Assembly: GCF_001435315.1 (NCBI RefSeq)
Contig: NZ_AZGK01000001.1
Coordinates: 1,476 to 65,475, forward strand
Origin: Lentilactobacillus parabuchneri DSM 5707 = NBRC 107865
GTDB taxonomy: Bacteria; Bacillota; Bacilli; Lactobacillales; Lactobacillaceae
Direction of reading: 5' to 3'
Length of the DNA: 64,000 bases
Numbering within the stretch: position 1 is the first letter of the stretch; each line of letters begins with the position of its first letter. This document shows, piece after piece, positions 35,597 to 43,157 of the stretch. The notes below the pieces were generated by a model. The model searched no databases, was not told the DNA's origin, and saw nothing but the letters and a program-made list of their open reading frames with translations. A program made the position numbers and the translations under genes.

Positions 35597-36775
35597 ATGT
35601 TTGAAGTAAAAACAATTGATCGGTTTGATCTAACCGATTTTGCCGGGGATGTCTTTCGCACCTCCAACACCGATACACCGGACGCAATTCTGGTTCGAAG
35701 TTCCAAAGTCGATGACCGCTTGATTTCAAAGCGATTGTTATTGATTGCCCGGTCCGGAACCGGGACCAATACCATTAACGTTGAGGCTGCGACAGCCAAT
35801 GGAACGGCCGTTTTCAACACGCCCGGCGTCAATGCCAACGCGGTCAAAGAGTTAATTATTCAAAATTTATTCAGATGTTTGCGCCCATTAAACGGGGCCG
35901 TCGAAATGATGAAACAATTACGCGTTGGACCGGGCGAAGATCTCCAAGAAGCCGCAGAAGCCAAACGGGTAGATTTTATTGGCGAGGAACTTTATGGCCG
36001 GACATTAGGAATCCTTGGCTTGGGAACTATTGGCCAACGGTTGGCGGACGCCTGTTATCACATGGGGATGCAGGTGATTGGCTATAACCGCAGTTTTAAG
36101 AACCTCCGCCATGTTCAACAGTTGGACACCATTGACGAAGTTTTGGAACAAGCGGACTTTGTGGTTGTTTTACTGCCATTAACCGATGATACCCGCGGTT
36201 TATTGTCAGCGAAACAATTTGAAACGATGAAGGATACTGCTTACTTGCTGAACTTTGGGCGGGGCGACATTGTTGATAATCAGGCGGTTGTCTCAGCGTT
36301 GAACCACAACGAGTTTGCCGGGTACGTATCTGATTTTCCCAAGACGATTTTACAGGACCATCCAAAGATTACCCTGCTGCCTCACCTTGGTGGCAATACG
36401 ATTGAAGCACTGACTCATTCCGCCAATTTGATCCTTCAAAATTTACTGGATTTCTTGGAATATGGAACGGTCCGGAATTCAATCAATTTCCCCAGAGTTG
36501 ATTTGCCATTCATGAGTAATCAACGGCTGACGTTCTTCTTTCACGCTCGGGACAATATGTGGGTTGACGTCGCCAATATTTTGAACAGCTATGATTTGCC
36601 GGTTCAAGAAATGATGGGAAATACCCAGGACGGTTATGGGTATACAATCGTGAATACGGATTTATCCACCGTTTCTAAAGAGCGGAAGCAAAAACTGCTT
36701 AGTGAACTCGATCAAATTGAAGGGATGTTGCGAGTTCGCCTGTTGAATAACCCGACACAGGGGGAATGGCAATAA
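35597..36775 (+). CDS. serA: D-3-phosphoglycerate dehydrogenase-like protein
   Basis: A 392-residue D-2-hydroxyacid dehydrogenase with C-terminal ACT-like part. NAD fold GILGLGTIGQRLA (about 140-155), Arg in LNFGRGDIVDNQAV, catalytic His in LLPHLGGNTIEA, and a terminal GMLRVRLLN strand typical of the SerA regulatory domain. It would oxidise 3-phosphoglycerate toward serine; serB and serC homologues are not nearby, so the role is inferred. ATG at 35597 has AAAGGAG upstream; a longer in-frame start at 35567 lacks a site. Divergent from the acetyltransferase. Confidence 0.85.
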   Translation: MFEVKTIDRFDLTDFAGDVFRTSNTDTPDAILVRSSKVDDRLISKRLLLIARSGTGTNTINVEAATANGTAVFNTPGVNANAVKELIIQNLFRCLRPLNGAVEMMKQLRVGPGEDLQEAAEAKRVDFIGEELYGRTLGILGLGTIGQRLADACYHMGMQVIGYNRSFKNLRHVQQLDTIDEVLEQADFVVVLLPLTDDTRGLLSAKQFETMKDTAYLLNFGRGDIVDNQAVVSALNHNEFAGYVSDFPKTILQDHPKITLLPHLGGNTIEALTHSANLILQNLLDFLEYGTVRNSINFPRVDLPFMSNQRLTFFFHARDNMWVDVANILNSYDLPVQEMMGNTQDGYGYTIVNTDLSTVSKERKQKLLSELDQIEGMLRVRLLNNPTQGEWQ

Positions 36776-36890
36776 TTTTATACGAAACGTTTCACAATCT
36801 TGAACTTTTTTGAGATTATGAAAGTGAAAGGCAGAGTATGGGTTTCATCATTTTATGATCGTGTTTCACAAATAAAATCAAAAACAACTA

Positions 36891-36940
36891 TTGTAATTAA
36901 TTTTCATCTGCCTATAATAAGCATTGTAAGCGGTTGTTAG
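36891..36940 (+). promoter_or_regulatory. Promoter and CcpA-like (cre) site before the alcohol dehydrogenase gene
   Basis: TTGTAA (36891-36896), 16 bases, TATAAT (36913-36918). TTGTAAGCGGTTGTTAG (36924-36940) matches the left half of a cre box well and the right half less well. It lies at the expected transcription start, where bound CcpA would repress. Confidence 0.55.
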
Positions 36941-36942
36941 TT

Positions 36943-37006
36943 GAAAAAAGCAAATGATTCTTTCACATAGAATTCCCACGGAGTTCGAATTAATCATTTG
37001 CTTTTC
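36943..37006 (+). promoter_or_regulatory. Long 5'-leader hairpin upstream of the alcohol dehydrogenase gene
   Basis: TGAAAAAAGCAAATGATT pairs with AATCATTTGCTTTTCA around a loop of roughly 30 bases. It lies wholly between the predicted start of transcription and the ribosome site (37047-37051). Attenuation, RNA stability or a thermosensor are possible; a clear T-run is missing. Confidence 0.5.
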
Positions 37007-37059
37007 AATTAATTATGATTGCTCACTGATTAACAAAATAAATAGTTGGAGATGTGATT

Positions 37060-38181
37060 ATGCGAATCAAAGCAGCTGTTGTTAACAAAAAAGGCGGAGA
37101 TTTTGAAATTAAAGATGACGTCGAATTAGCAGATATGCAACCAGACGACTTACAAGTTCATATGGTTGCGACTGGAATTTGCCATTCTGACGAAGCATTA
37201 CGTAAAGGAACCGCCGAAATTGGTTATCCAATTGTTCTTGGTCACGAAGGCTCAGGAATCGTTGAAAAAGTTGGATCCGAAGTTAAAGACTTCAAACCAG
37301 GTGATCACGTTGTTCTTTCATTCTATGGATGTGGCAACTGTATTAACTGTTTGAAGGGAATTCCAACTCAGTGCTTGAATTACGCAGCCAACAACTTGTC
37401 AGGTGTTCGTCCTGACGGCAGTGCTCACTTCACCGAAAACGGCCACCAAGTTGCCGATATGTTTGATCAATCATCATTCACCACGACAACCGTTGTTCGT
37501 GAACGAAATGCCGTTAAGGTACCCAAGGATTTGGATTTGCGTCAACTTGGACCTCTCGGCTGTGGTTATGTCACTGGTAGTGGCACTGTCTTTAACACAT
37601 TGAAGCCGGAACCGGGTTCAACCATTGCTGTCTTTGGGACTGGAGCTGTAGGTCTCGCCGCTATGATGGCTGGTCGAATCTCTGGATGCACCCGCGTTAT
37701 TGCCGTAGATATCGTCCCTGACCGTTTGAAGTTGGCCAAGGAGTTAGGTGCTACTGATGCGATTAACAGTAAGGATGAAGATCCGGTTAAAGCAATCCAA
37801 GATTTGACTGATGGTTATGGAGTGGACTACGCGGTTGATACGACTGGTGTCACATCCGTTATGGAAGCATCAATCAAGGCTTTGGCTCAAGGCGGAACGA
37901 CCGCAACGATTGCCGTTACTGATCAACACGTCGATTTGGATACATGGAACGATCTTTGTGTCAGCGATCGTAAAGTCGTTGGTGTCAACATGGGCGATTC
38001 AATTCCACAAGTTGACATTCCACGTTTGATCAGATTCTACAAATTAGGATTGTTTGACTTCGACAAGACTGAAAAGTTCTACAAGTTTGATGACATTAAT
38101 CAAGCAAATGCTGATTCAGTTAGCGGAAAGACCATCAAACCCGTCTTAATCATTGACGAAGACTACAAGCCGGGAAAATAA
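37060..38181 (+). CDS. Zinc-dependent medium-chain alcohol dehydrogenase (aryl/short-chain type)
   Basis: A 373-residue MDR enzyme. Catalytic zinc ligands are Cys in GICHSDE, His in GHEGSG and Cys in GPLGCGY. The structural zinc loop reads YGCGNCINCLKGIPTQC (Cx2Cx2Cx7C). The Rossmann motif is VFGTGAVGLAAMMAG. It resembles benzyl/aryl alcohol dehydrogenases; in this context, beside a lactaldehyde-type dehydrogenase, reduction of lactaldehyde or related aldehydes is plausible but inferred. ATG at 37060 has GGAG eight bases upstream; GTG 37054 is too close to that site. Codon use suggests high expression. Confidence 0.9.
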   Translation: MRIKAAVVNKKGGDFEIKDDVELADMQPDDLQVHMVATGICHSDEALRKGTAEIGYPIVLGHEGSGIVEKVGSEVKDFKPGDHVVLSFYGCGNCINCLKGIPTQCLNYAANNLSGVRPDGSAHFTENGHQVADMFDQSSFTTTTVVRERNAVKVPKDLDLRQLGPLGCGYVTGSGTVFNTLKPEPGSTIAVFGTGAVGLAAMMAGRISGCTRVIAVDIVPDRLKLAKELGATDAINSKDEDPVKAIQDLTDGYGVDYAVDTTGVTSVMEASIKALAQGGTTATIAVTDQHVDLDTWNDLCVSDRKVVGVNMGDSIPQVDIPRLIRFYKLGLFDFDKTEKFYKFDDINQANADSVSGKTIKPVLIIDEDYKPGK

Positions 38182-38305
38182 CACCTAAAGAATTTCGATG
38201 AAACAAATGCATCAAAGTTTCATTTAAAAAATAAAATATTTGTTCCTGCCACATGGCGTTCAATTACACTGTTTCGACAGGTAAAAATGAAGGGGAGCAA
38301 TTATT

Positions 38306-39781
38306 ATGGCACAAAATGCTGTTGCATTAAAACATTATCAAATGTACATTAACGGAAAGTTTATGGATTCAAAGTCAGGTAACGAAATTACGGTTTTAAA
38401 CCCATCAACTGGTGAAAAGATTTCAACGGTTCCAGCCGCAACCCGTGAAGAAGCTCAAGAAGCAATCGATGCTGCTTATGAAGCTCAAAAATCATGGAAG
38501 AAAGTTCCAGCTGCAACCCGTGGCCAATATTTGCACGACGTCGCAACTGAAGTTCGTAACGAAAAGGATCACTTGGTTGAAATGCTTCAAGAAGAACAGG
38601 GCAAGATCAAGTCATTAGCAACCACTGAAATCATGTTTTCAGCTGATTACTTCGACTACATGGCAAGTGCTGCTCGGACATACGAAGGTGAAATTCTTCA
38701 ATCTGACAACAAGAACGAAAACATCATGATTGCCAAACAACCAATTGGTGTTGCTGCCGGAATCTTACCTTGGAACTTCCCATTCTTCTTAATTGCCCGT
38801 AAAATGGGTCCAGCTTTGGTAACTGGTAACACAATCGTCATGAAGCCATCTTCAGACACACCAAACTTGGGTCTTGAATTTGCGAAGATCTGTGAAAAAG
38901 TTGGCATTCCAAAGGGTGTTGTGAACATCATCTCTGGTCGTGGATCAGTTGTGGGTGACGAACTCACCAAGAACAAGAAGGTTGGCATTATCAGCTTGAC
39001 TGGTTCTGTTGATTCAGGTAAGCGTGTGATGGCCGGCGCCGCAACTCATATGGCAAAGGTTTCACTTGAATTGGGTGGTAAAGCTCCAGCCATTGTCTGC
39101 AAGGATGCTGACATTGATTTGGCTGTTCAATCAATTATTGACTCACGTGTCGATAACAACGGCCAACTTTGCAACAACTGTGAACGGGTTTACGTTCAAG
39201 AAGATGTTGCCGATGAATTCATCAAGAAGTTGTCAGACAAAATGTCCAAGATCACGGTCGGAAACGTTATGAAAGACGACAACATCGGCATGGGTCCACT
39301 GATTAACCAAGAAGCTTTGGACAAGGTTGCTGGAATGGTTGACCGGGCTGTCAAAGCAGGCGGCAAGATCACTGCAGGTGGTCACAAGTTGAACATCGAA
39401 AACGGCTTCTACTACGAGCCAACTGTGATTACCAACGTCAAGCAAGACTCAGAAATTGTTCAAGACGAAATCTTTGGCCCAGTACTTCCAGTATTGACCT
39501 TCAAGACTTTGGATGATGCAATTGAAATGGCAAATGATTCGGACTTCGGTTTGACTTCATCAATCTTCACAGAGAATTTGGACAACGCAATGCGTGCTGC
39601 CAATGAACTCGAAGATGGTGAAACCTACATCAACCGATTCAACTTTGAAGCAATGAATGGTTCACACTCAGGTTGGAAAGAATCAGGAATTGGTGGAGAC
39701 GATGGTCGCCACGGCATCGAAGAATTCTTGAATACCCACGTCATTTACCTTCAGGGACATCCTGAAAAGGCAAGGGGATAA
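38306..39781 (+). CDS. Aldehyde dehydrogenase, lactaldehyde dehydrogenase (AldA)-like
   Basis: A 491-residue NAD(P)-dependent aldehyde dehydrogenase. Shown motifs: ILPWNFPFFLIARKM, the catalytic Glu in SLELGGKAPAIV, the catalytic Cys in NNGQLCNNCERVYV, and the end FNFEAMNGSHSGWKESGIGG, close to Escherichia AldA. Relatives oxidise lactaldehyde to lactate, also glycolaldehyde. It follows the alcohol dehydrogenase by 124 bases, with only a weak hairpin between, so co-expression is likely. It has GGGGAG upstream of ATG 38306. Codon use is biased as in the adh gene. The modular repeat behind it holds a strong hairpin. Confidence 0.88.
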   Translation: MAQNAVALKHYQMYINGKFMDSKSGNEITVLNPSTGEKISTVPAATREEAQEAIDAAYEAQKSWKKVPAATRGQYLHDVATEVRNEKDHLVEMLQEEQGKIKSLATTEIMFSADYFDYMASAARTYEGEILQSDNKNENIMIAKQPIGVAAGILPWNFPFFLIARKMGPALVTGNTIVMKPSSDTPNLGLEFAKICEKVGIPKGVVNIISGRGSVVGDELTKNKKVGIISLTGSVDSGKRVMAGAATHMAKVSLELGGKAPAIVCKDADIDLAVQSIIDSRVDNNGQLCNNCERVYVQEDVADEFIKKLSDKMSKITVGNVMKDDNIGMGPLINQEALDKVAGMVDRAVKAGGKITAGGHKLNIENGFYYEPTVITNVKQDSEIVQDEIFGPVLPVLTFKTLDDAIEMANDSDFGLTSSIFTENLDNAMRAANELEDGETYINRFNFEAMNGSHSGWKESGIGGDDGRHGIEEFLNTHVIYLQGHPEKARG

Positions 39782-39785
39782 AATC

Positions 39786-39912
39786 CAGAGTGCGACGAGA
39801 CCCGTTTAGACTCCGGAGCATAAGTCAAAAATCCCAGTGATGAACGATTTTTGTTCATTGCTGGGATTTTTGACTTGTGCAGTAGGAGTCTGGGTCGTCG
39901 GAGCACGTTTTT
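39786..39912 (+). repeat. Modular palindromic element (full copy) behind the aldehyde dehydrogenase gene
   Basis: Left arm AGAGTGCGACGAGACCC and CTCCGGAGCATAAG. Central palindrome AGTCAAAAATCCCAGTGATG with its mate GCTGGGATTTTTGACT. Right arm CTTGTGCAGTAGGAGTCTGG and GTCGTCGGAGCACGTTTT. The hairpin could terminate the ald transcript. Confidence 0.85.
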
Positions 39913-39939
39913 CAGTTAAAGATAAGGAACGCGGTACGC

Positions 39940-40280
39940 GTTGAAGTCTGTTGTTGGACTAAGCGGAAAAAGCTGGCTTGGGGAGCACGTTTTCTCTGAA
40001 TATCAGTACAATACTAACAAAAATACCAGAAAACTCCGGAGCATAAGTTAAAAATCCCAGTGATGAACGAACTTTGTTCATTGCTGGGATTTTTGACTTG
40101 TGCAGTAGGAGTCTGGGTCGTCGCCCCCAGGACTAGACGCTACACGTTGTTTGTGGTCGTCGGAGCACGTTTTCTCTAAATATTAGTACAACACTAACAC
40201 AAACAACAGAAGATTCCGGCGCACGAAAAAAGCTCAGCGATGAAATTCATCGCCGAGCTTTTTGCTTATTCAATAGGGAT
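39940..40280 (+). repeat. Further copies and fragments of the modular element
   Basis: 39940-39992 is a right-half fragment (GTTGTTGGACTAAGCGG, GGGGAGCACGTTTT). 40028-40171 is a copy with the same AAAATCCCAG palindrome, but its right arm carries an extra ~35-base piece between two GTCGTCG occurrences. 40206-40272 is a hairpin (AAAAAGCTCAGCGATGAA with TTCATCGCCGAGCTTTTT) after a CCGGCGCACG remnant. No gene lies in 39782-40293. Confidence 0.75.
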
Positions 40281-40293
40281 GTTGTTCCCAGGA

Positions 40294-41709
40294 CTAAACA
40301 TGTGACAAGTCGGTTTGTCGTTGGTGGTGCAATTTTGGTGTCTGTGAATGTTTGGTATAAAGCTTTCTTGATACAAACAACGCGACAAGTAGGAACAACA
40401 GGCACATCGTGAACCCGGCTTGAATCCCAAGTTGGTGATTGTGCGGCTGTCCTGAAAACGCATGGCTGGCAATATTGATGGTTGCCACGATAATTGCCGT
40501 TCCAAACGAGGCCGCAATCTGCCGCAGCGTGTTAAAGGCCGCAACGCCATCTGAAATCAGGTGATTTGGCAAGTAGGAGAGTGCTTGGGTCTGGATTGGA
40601 ATTAAGATGAGGACCAACCCTAATTGACGGATGGTTTGCCCGACTGTCAGCATGGCCACCGACGCATTAACGTCAATAAAGGCCTGCATCATCGTGCCAA
40701 AGCAGTCAATCAAAATACCGGTGGTCACAATGATGCGAACAGGATAGCGGTCAAATAAATGCCCGCTTACCGGGGACATAAATCCAGTTAACAGCGCTCC
40801 GGGTAGTAACGCCAATCCGGAGATAATCGCACTTTTCCCCATAATCGTCTGAATTAGCAGTGGCAGTAAAATTGTATTACCATACATCGTTGACACAATC
40901 AGCGAATTAACCAGCGTCGCAGTTGTAAACTGGGGATTTTTAAACACGGCCAAATTGACAAACGGATGATCGGATTTGCTTTGCGTCATCACAAAGGCGC
41001 CGATTAAGACAACGCCGATGATAAACGGCAGCCAGACCGACATTGATTCGATCGAGTATTGACTAACATTTGAGAAGCTCCACAATAAGCCGAGCAAGCC
41101 GAAACTGACGGTCATCAACCCCTCAACGTTAAATTTAGGTGCTTGATTGGTTGGGATCTTCGGCAGTGCCGTGACAGCCACAATTAAATCAATGATGATA
41201 AACGGCAGCACCAGAATGAAGAGGTAACGCCATGAGAAGTAGTTTAAAATAATTCCGGAAAGCGTCGGGCCAATAATTGGTGAGAAATTAAATGCCAAGC
41301 CGACAATGCCCATGACGGCTCCTTTTTTACCAGGTTGCGCATAGCGGATTGCCAAGCTGTTTACCAGGGGCATCATCATGCCGGCGCCAATTGCTTGAAT
41401 CATCCGGCCGATAATTAAGGTTAAAAAGTTGGGGGCCAGCGCACCAAACACAGTTCCAATTAAAAAGATACTCGCGAAAAAAATAAATAACGATCGGAAT
41501 GTAAACTTTTTGGTTAGGTACGCGCTGACCGGAATCATGATCGCATTTACCAGCGTGTAGCCGTTGCTGATCCACTGCACGGTTCCGGAAGAAACGCCAA
41601 ATACCTTCATAAAAGTTGGTAAGGCAACGTTCATTAGGGTTGAACAGAGGATCCCAAAGAAGGCACCAAAGACCATGATGATTAAAGAGTAATGATTTTG
41701 TTTTGACAT
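40294..41709 (-). CDS. MFS drug exporter, DHA2 (EmrB/LmrB-like) family
   Basis: A 471-residue transporter with about 14 predicted helices. It carries RMIQAIGAGMMMPLVNSLAI (conserved helix 4 motif) and GPTLSGIILNYFSWRYLF (antiporter motif C). It exports hydrophobic drugs or metabolites using the proton gradient. ATG at 41709 has GGAAGT upstream; the 41808 start adds a segment without a ribosome site. It faces the aldehyde dehydrogenase across the repeat region. No regulator gene is adjacent. Confidence 0.88.
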   Translation of the reverse strand: MSKQNHYSLIIMVFGAFFGILCSTLMNVALPTFMKVFGVSSGTVQWISNGYTLVNAIMIPVSAYLTKKFTFRSLFIFFASIFLIGTVFGALAPNFLTLIIGRMIQAIGAGMMMPLVNSLAIRYAQPGKKGAVMGIVGLAFNFSPIIGPTLSGIILNYFSWRYLFILVLPFIIIDLIVAVTALPKIPTNQAPKFNVEGLMTVSFGLLGLLWSFSNVSQYSIESMSVWLPFIIGVVLIGAFVMTQSKSDHPFVNLAVFKNPQFTTATLVNSLIVSTMYGNTILLPLLIQTIMGKSAIISGLALLPGALLTGFMSPVSGHLFDRYPVRIIVTTGILIDCFGTMMQAFIDVNASVAMLTVGQTIRQLGLVLILIPIQTQALSYLPNHLISDGVAAFNTLRQIAASFGTAIIVATINIASHAFSGQPHNHQLGIQAGFTMCLLFLLVALFVSRKLYTKHSQTPKLHHQRQTDLSHV

Positions 41710-41841
41710 TAGCAGGACTTCCAAATATGTATTTTTAAAAATAGCAACTTTAAATATTGTAAGGATTATCACAAACAAATGCAAGCGGCTGCCTTCTGAT
41801 AAGAACACGATTTCTCATTCGGGGCCAGTAGTCGTCACAAC

Positions 41842-41881
41842 AAAAAAAGGATGCCAGCAAATCTCAACGCTGGAACATCCT
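41842..41881 (-). terminator. Rho-independent terminator
   Basis: AAGGATGCCAGC (41848-41859) pairs with GCTGGAACATCCTT; on the minus strand seven Ts follow. It ends the 41889-42341 gene. Confidence 0.85.
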
Positions 41882-41888
41882 TGTCAAT

Positions 41889-42341
41889 TCAATATGAAGT
41901 GTTCTTCGATACCCGATAAAAGTTCGGTGAAAACGGGGTATTCTTGGCAATGTTGACGCCATCATAATAAATGTGCACGTAGCCATGGCCAACTCGTTTG
42001 AACGTAAAACGGGCCTGCTGCGACTGATTCAACATATCAGTGCCAATAATCGTGTAGGCATTTGCGCCCACAGACTTCCATTTCGTATTTGTAATGTGCC
42101 AGCCTTCTGATTGAGTCAGAGAGGCGTTGATCTGGTTCTTCTTAACCCGAACGGACTCATAGCTGTATAACTTCTTTACCCCAAAATACTTACCAACGTT
42201 GATTGTTTTGTTTTTCCAGTGACCGCGCAGGGCGGTTGGCGTTCCCTGATGCCACGTTGCGGCTTGGGTCGTCATTGTGGCTGCACCCATCAATCCGAGT
42301 GACGAAACGGCAACTATTGTGACTTGGCTGATTTTATTCAC
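41889..42341 (-). CDS. Small exported protein of the 'LRGHW' family
   Basis: A 150-residue protein. The signal peptide (NKISQVTIVAVSSLGLMGAA) ends near TQA-AT. The mature part begins TWHQGTPTALRGHWKNK, the clearest match to the motif in 1634-1993 and 19114-19584, followed by a beta-rich body (TNTKWKSVGANAYTIIG; HGYVHIYYDGVNI). GTG at 42341 has GGAG nine bases upstream; ATG at 42350 is only two bases from that site. It lies 15 bases behind the SOS-controlled pair and may be transcribed with it. Confidence 0.72.
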   Translation of the reverse strand: MNKISQVTIVAVSSLGLMGAATMTTQAATWHQGTPTALRGHWKNKTINVGKYFGVKKLYSYESVRVKKNQINASLTQSEGWHITNTKWKSVGANAYTIIGTDMLNQSQQARFTFKRVGHGYVHIYYDGVNIAKNTPFSPNFYRVSKNTSY

Positions 42342-42356
42342 GCCCATCATCTCCAG

Positions 42357-42671
42357 TTAATTTGCTTGTTTAAATTGATTGACCAACTGAATGACCATAC
42401 TTGGCTCACTTCCGGGAAGTGCTCGGTAGACCACGTAATCTCCAGGGATCAGGTTGAAGGACTCCAGTTGTGCGGATTTGGCAACGTTAAAGCCGGCAAC
42501 TTCGTAATAACTGTGGCCGTCGACAGCTTCATCCGTTAGCGTGACATTGACGGATTCAAGTGGGGCGACATCAAGGGATGCCCGGCGCAATGCCAGGTAT
42601 TGGTAGTTGACCGAATCAACCATGATCGTTATTTCGTTGTTCGTACAAGGGACGTTAATGGTCTGTTTCAA
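42357..42671 (-). CDS. Hypothetical protein coupled to the YolD-like gene
   Basis: A 104-residue protein (MKQTINVPCTNNEITIMVDS; PSMVIQLVNQFKQ). No family is recognised and there is no signal or membrane helix. Its start overlaps the stop of the YolD-like gene by four bases, so the two are translated together under the SOS promoter upstream. Possibly a partner of YolD in damage tolerance; this is only a context inference. Confidence 0.68.
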   Translation of the reverse strand: MKQTINVPCTNNEITIMVDSVNYQYLALRRASLDVAPLESVNVTLTDEAVDGHSYYEVAGFNVAKSAQLESFNLIPGDYVVYRALPGSEPSMVIQLVNQFKQAN

Positions 42672-43033
42672 ATTGGTTTACTTCCTTCTTTGAGTTTTGC
42701 ATGGCGAATATCGTTTACATTTATTGTAACCATCTTATCTGTTTGAAGATAGATCAAATTATCATTGGCACCAATGACAATACCACTTATATTATAAACG
42801 TTTAAATAGCCATCATCATTTAATTGAAGGGTAATTTGTTTGGCGTTTTGCCAACTGTCCTGCAATACCTTATCAATCACCTCTGGTTCCTGTTCCGGCA
42901 GCCGACGAATCGGGGCCTCTTCGCTTTTTTTATCTGTCATATCCTGGGTGTGATCGCTCAAAAAGTAACCCAGCCACTTCATCATGCCACGGTCATTATA
43001 GAGCCATTGATCGCGTGGAACGTTTCGAATCAT
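42668..43033 (-). CDS. YolD-like protein
   Basis: A 121-residue protein. The opening (YNDRGMMKWLGYFLSDHTQDM) is the YolD hallmark RG-x-x-K-W-x-x-x-(F/L)-x-x-(H). A C-terminal small beta domain follows (LVYLQTDKMVTINVNDI-like). YolD proteins usually precede Y-family polymerases and are SOS-induced. Here the polymerase is 32 kb away. ATG at 43033 has AGGGGGTG six bases upstream; GTG 43042 falls in that site. A LexA box overlaps the promoter. Confidence 0.82.
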   Translation of the reverse strand: MIRNVPRDQWLYNDRGMMKWLGYFLSDHTQDMTDKKSEEAPIRRLPEQEPEVIDKVLQDSWQNAKQITLQLNDDGYLNVYNISGIVIGANDNLIYLQTDKMVTINVNDIRHAKLKEGSKPI

Positions 43034-43055
43034 GTTAAACACCCCCTATGGCTAT

Positions 43056-43084
43056 AATATACGAACATATGTTCTAATCGTCAA
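43056..43084 (-). promoter_or_regulatory. SOS promoter: LexA box over the promoter of the YolD-like operon
   Basis: CGAACATATGTTCT (43062-43075) matches GAAC-N4-GTTC exactly in its core. On the minus strand it sits between TTGACG (-35, 43079-43084) and TATATT (-10, 43056-43061), 17 bases apart, so LexA binding would block the promoter. Confidence 0.85.
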
Positions 43085-43099
43085 GGGGAACAGATCAAA

Positions 43100-43141
43100 T
43101 AAAAAAATCCCAAGGCTGAACTGATTGCCAGCTTTGGGATT
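43100..43141 (-). terminator. Rho-independent terminator
   Basis: AATCCCAAGGCTG pairs with CAGCTTTGGGATT; on the minus strand a run of seven Ts follows. It ends the flavin oxidoreductase gene. Confidence 0.85.
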
Positions 43142-43157
43142 GGGAAATGTTACAGTT

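Noticed and set aside
38198-38223. Possible terminator between the alcohol and aldehyde dehydrogenase genes
   Set aside because: The ATGAAAC/GTTTCAT stem is short and AT-rich with no T-run; it would not stop transcription reliably.
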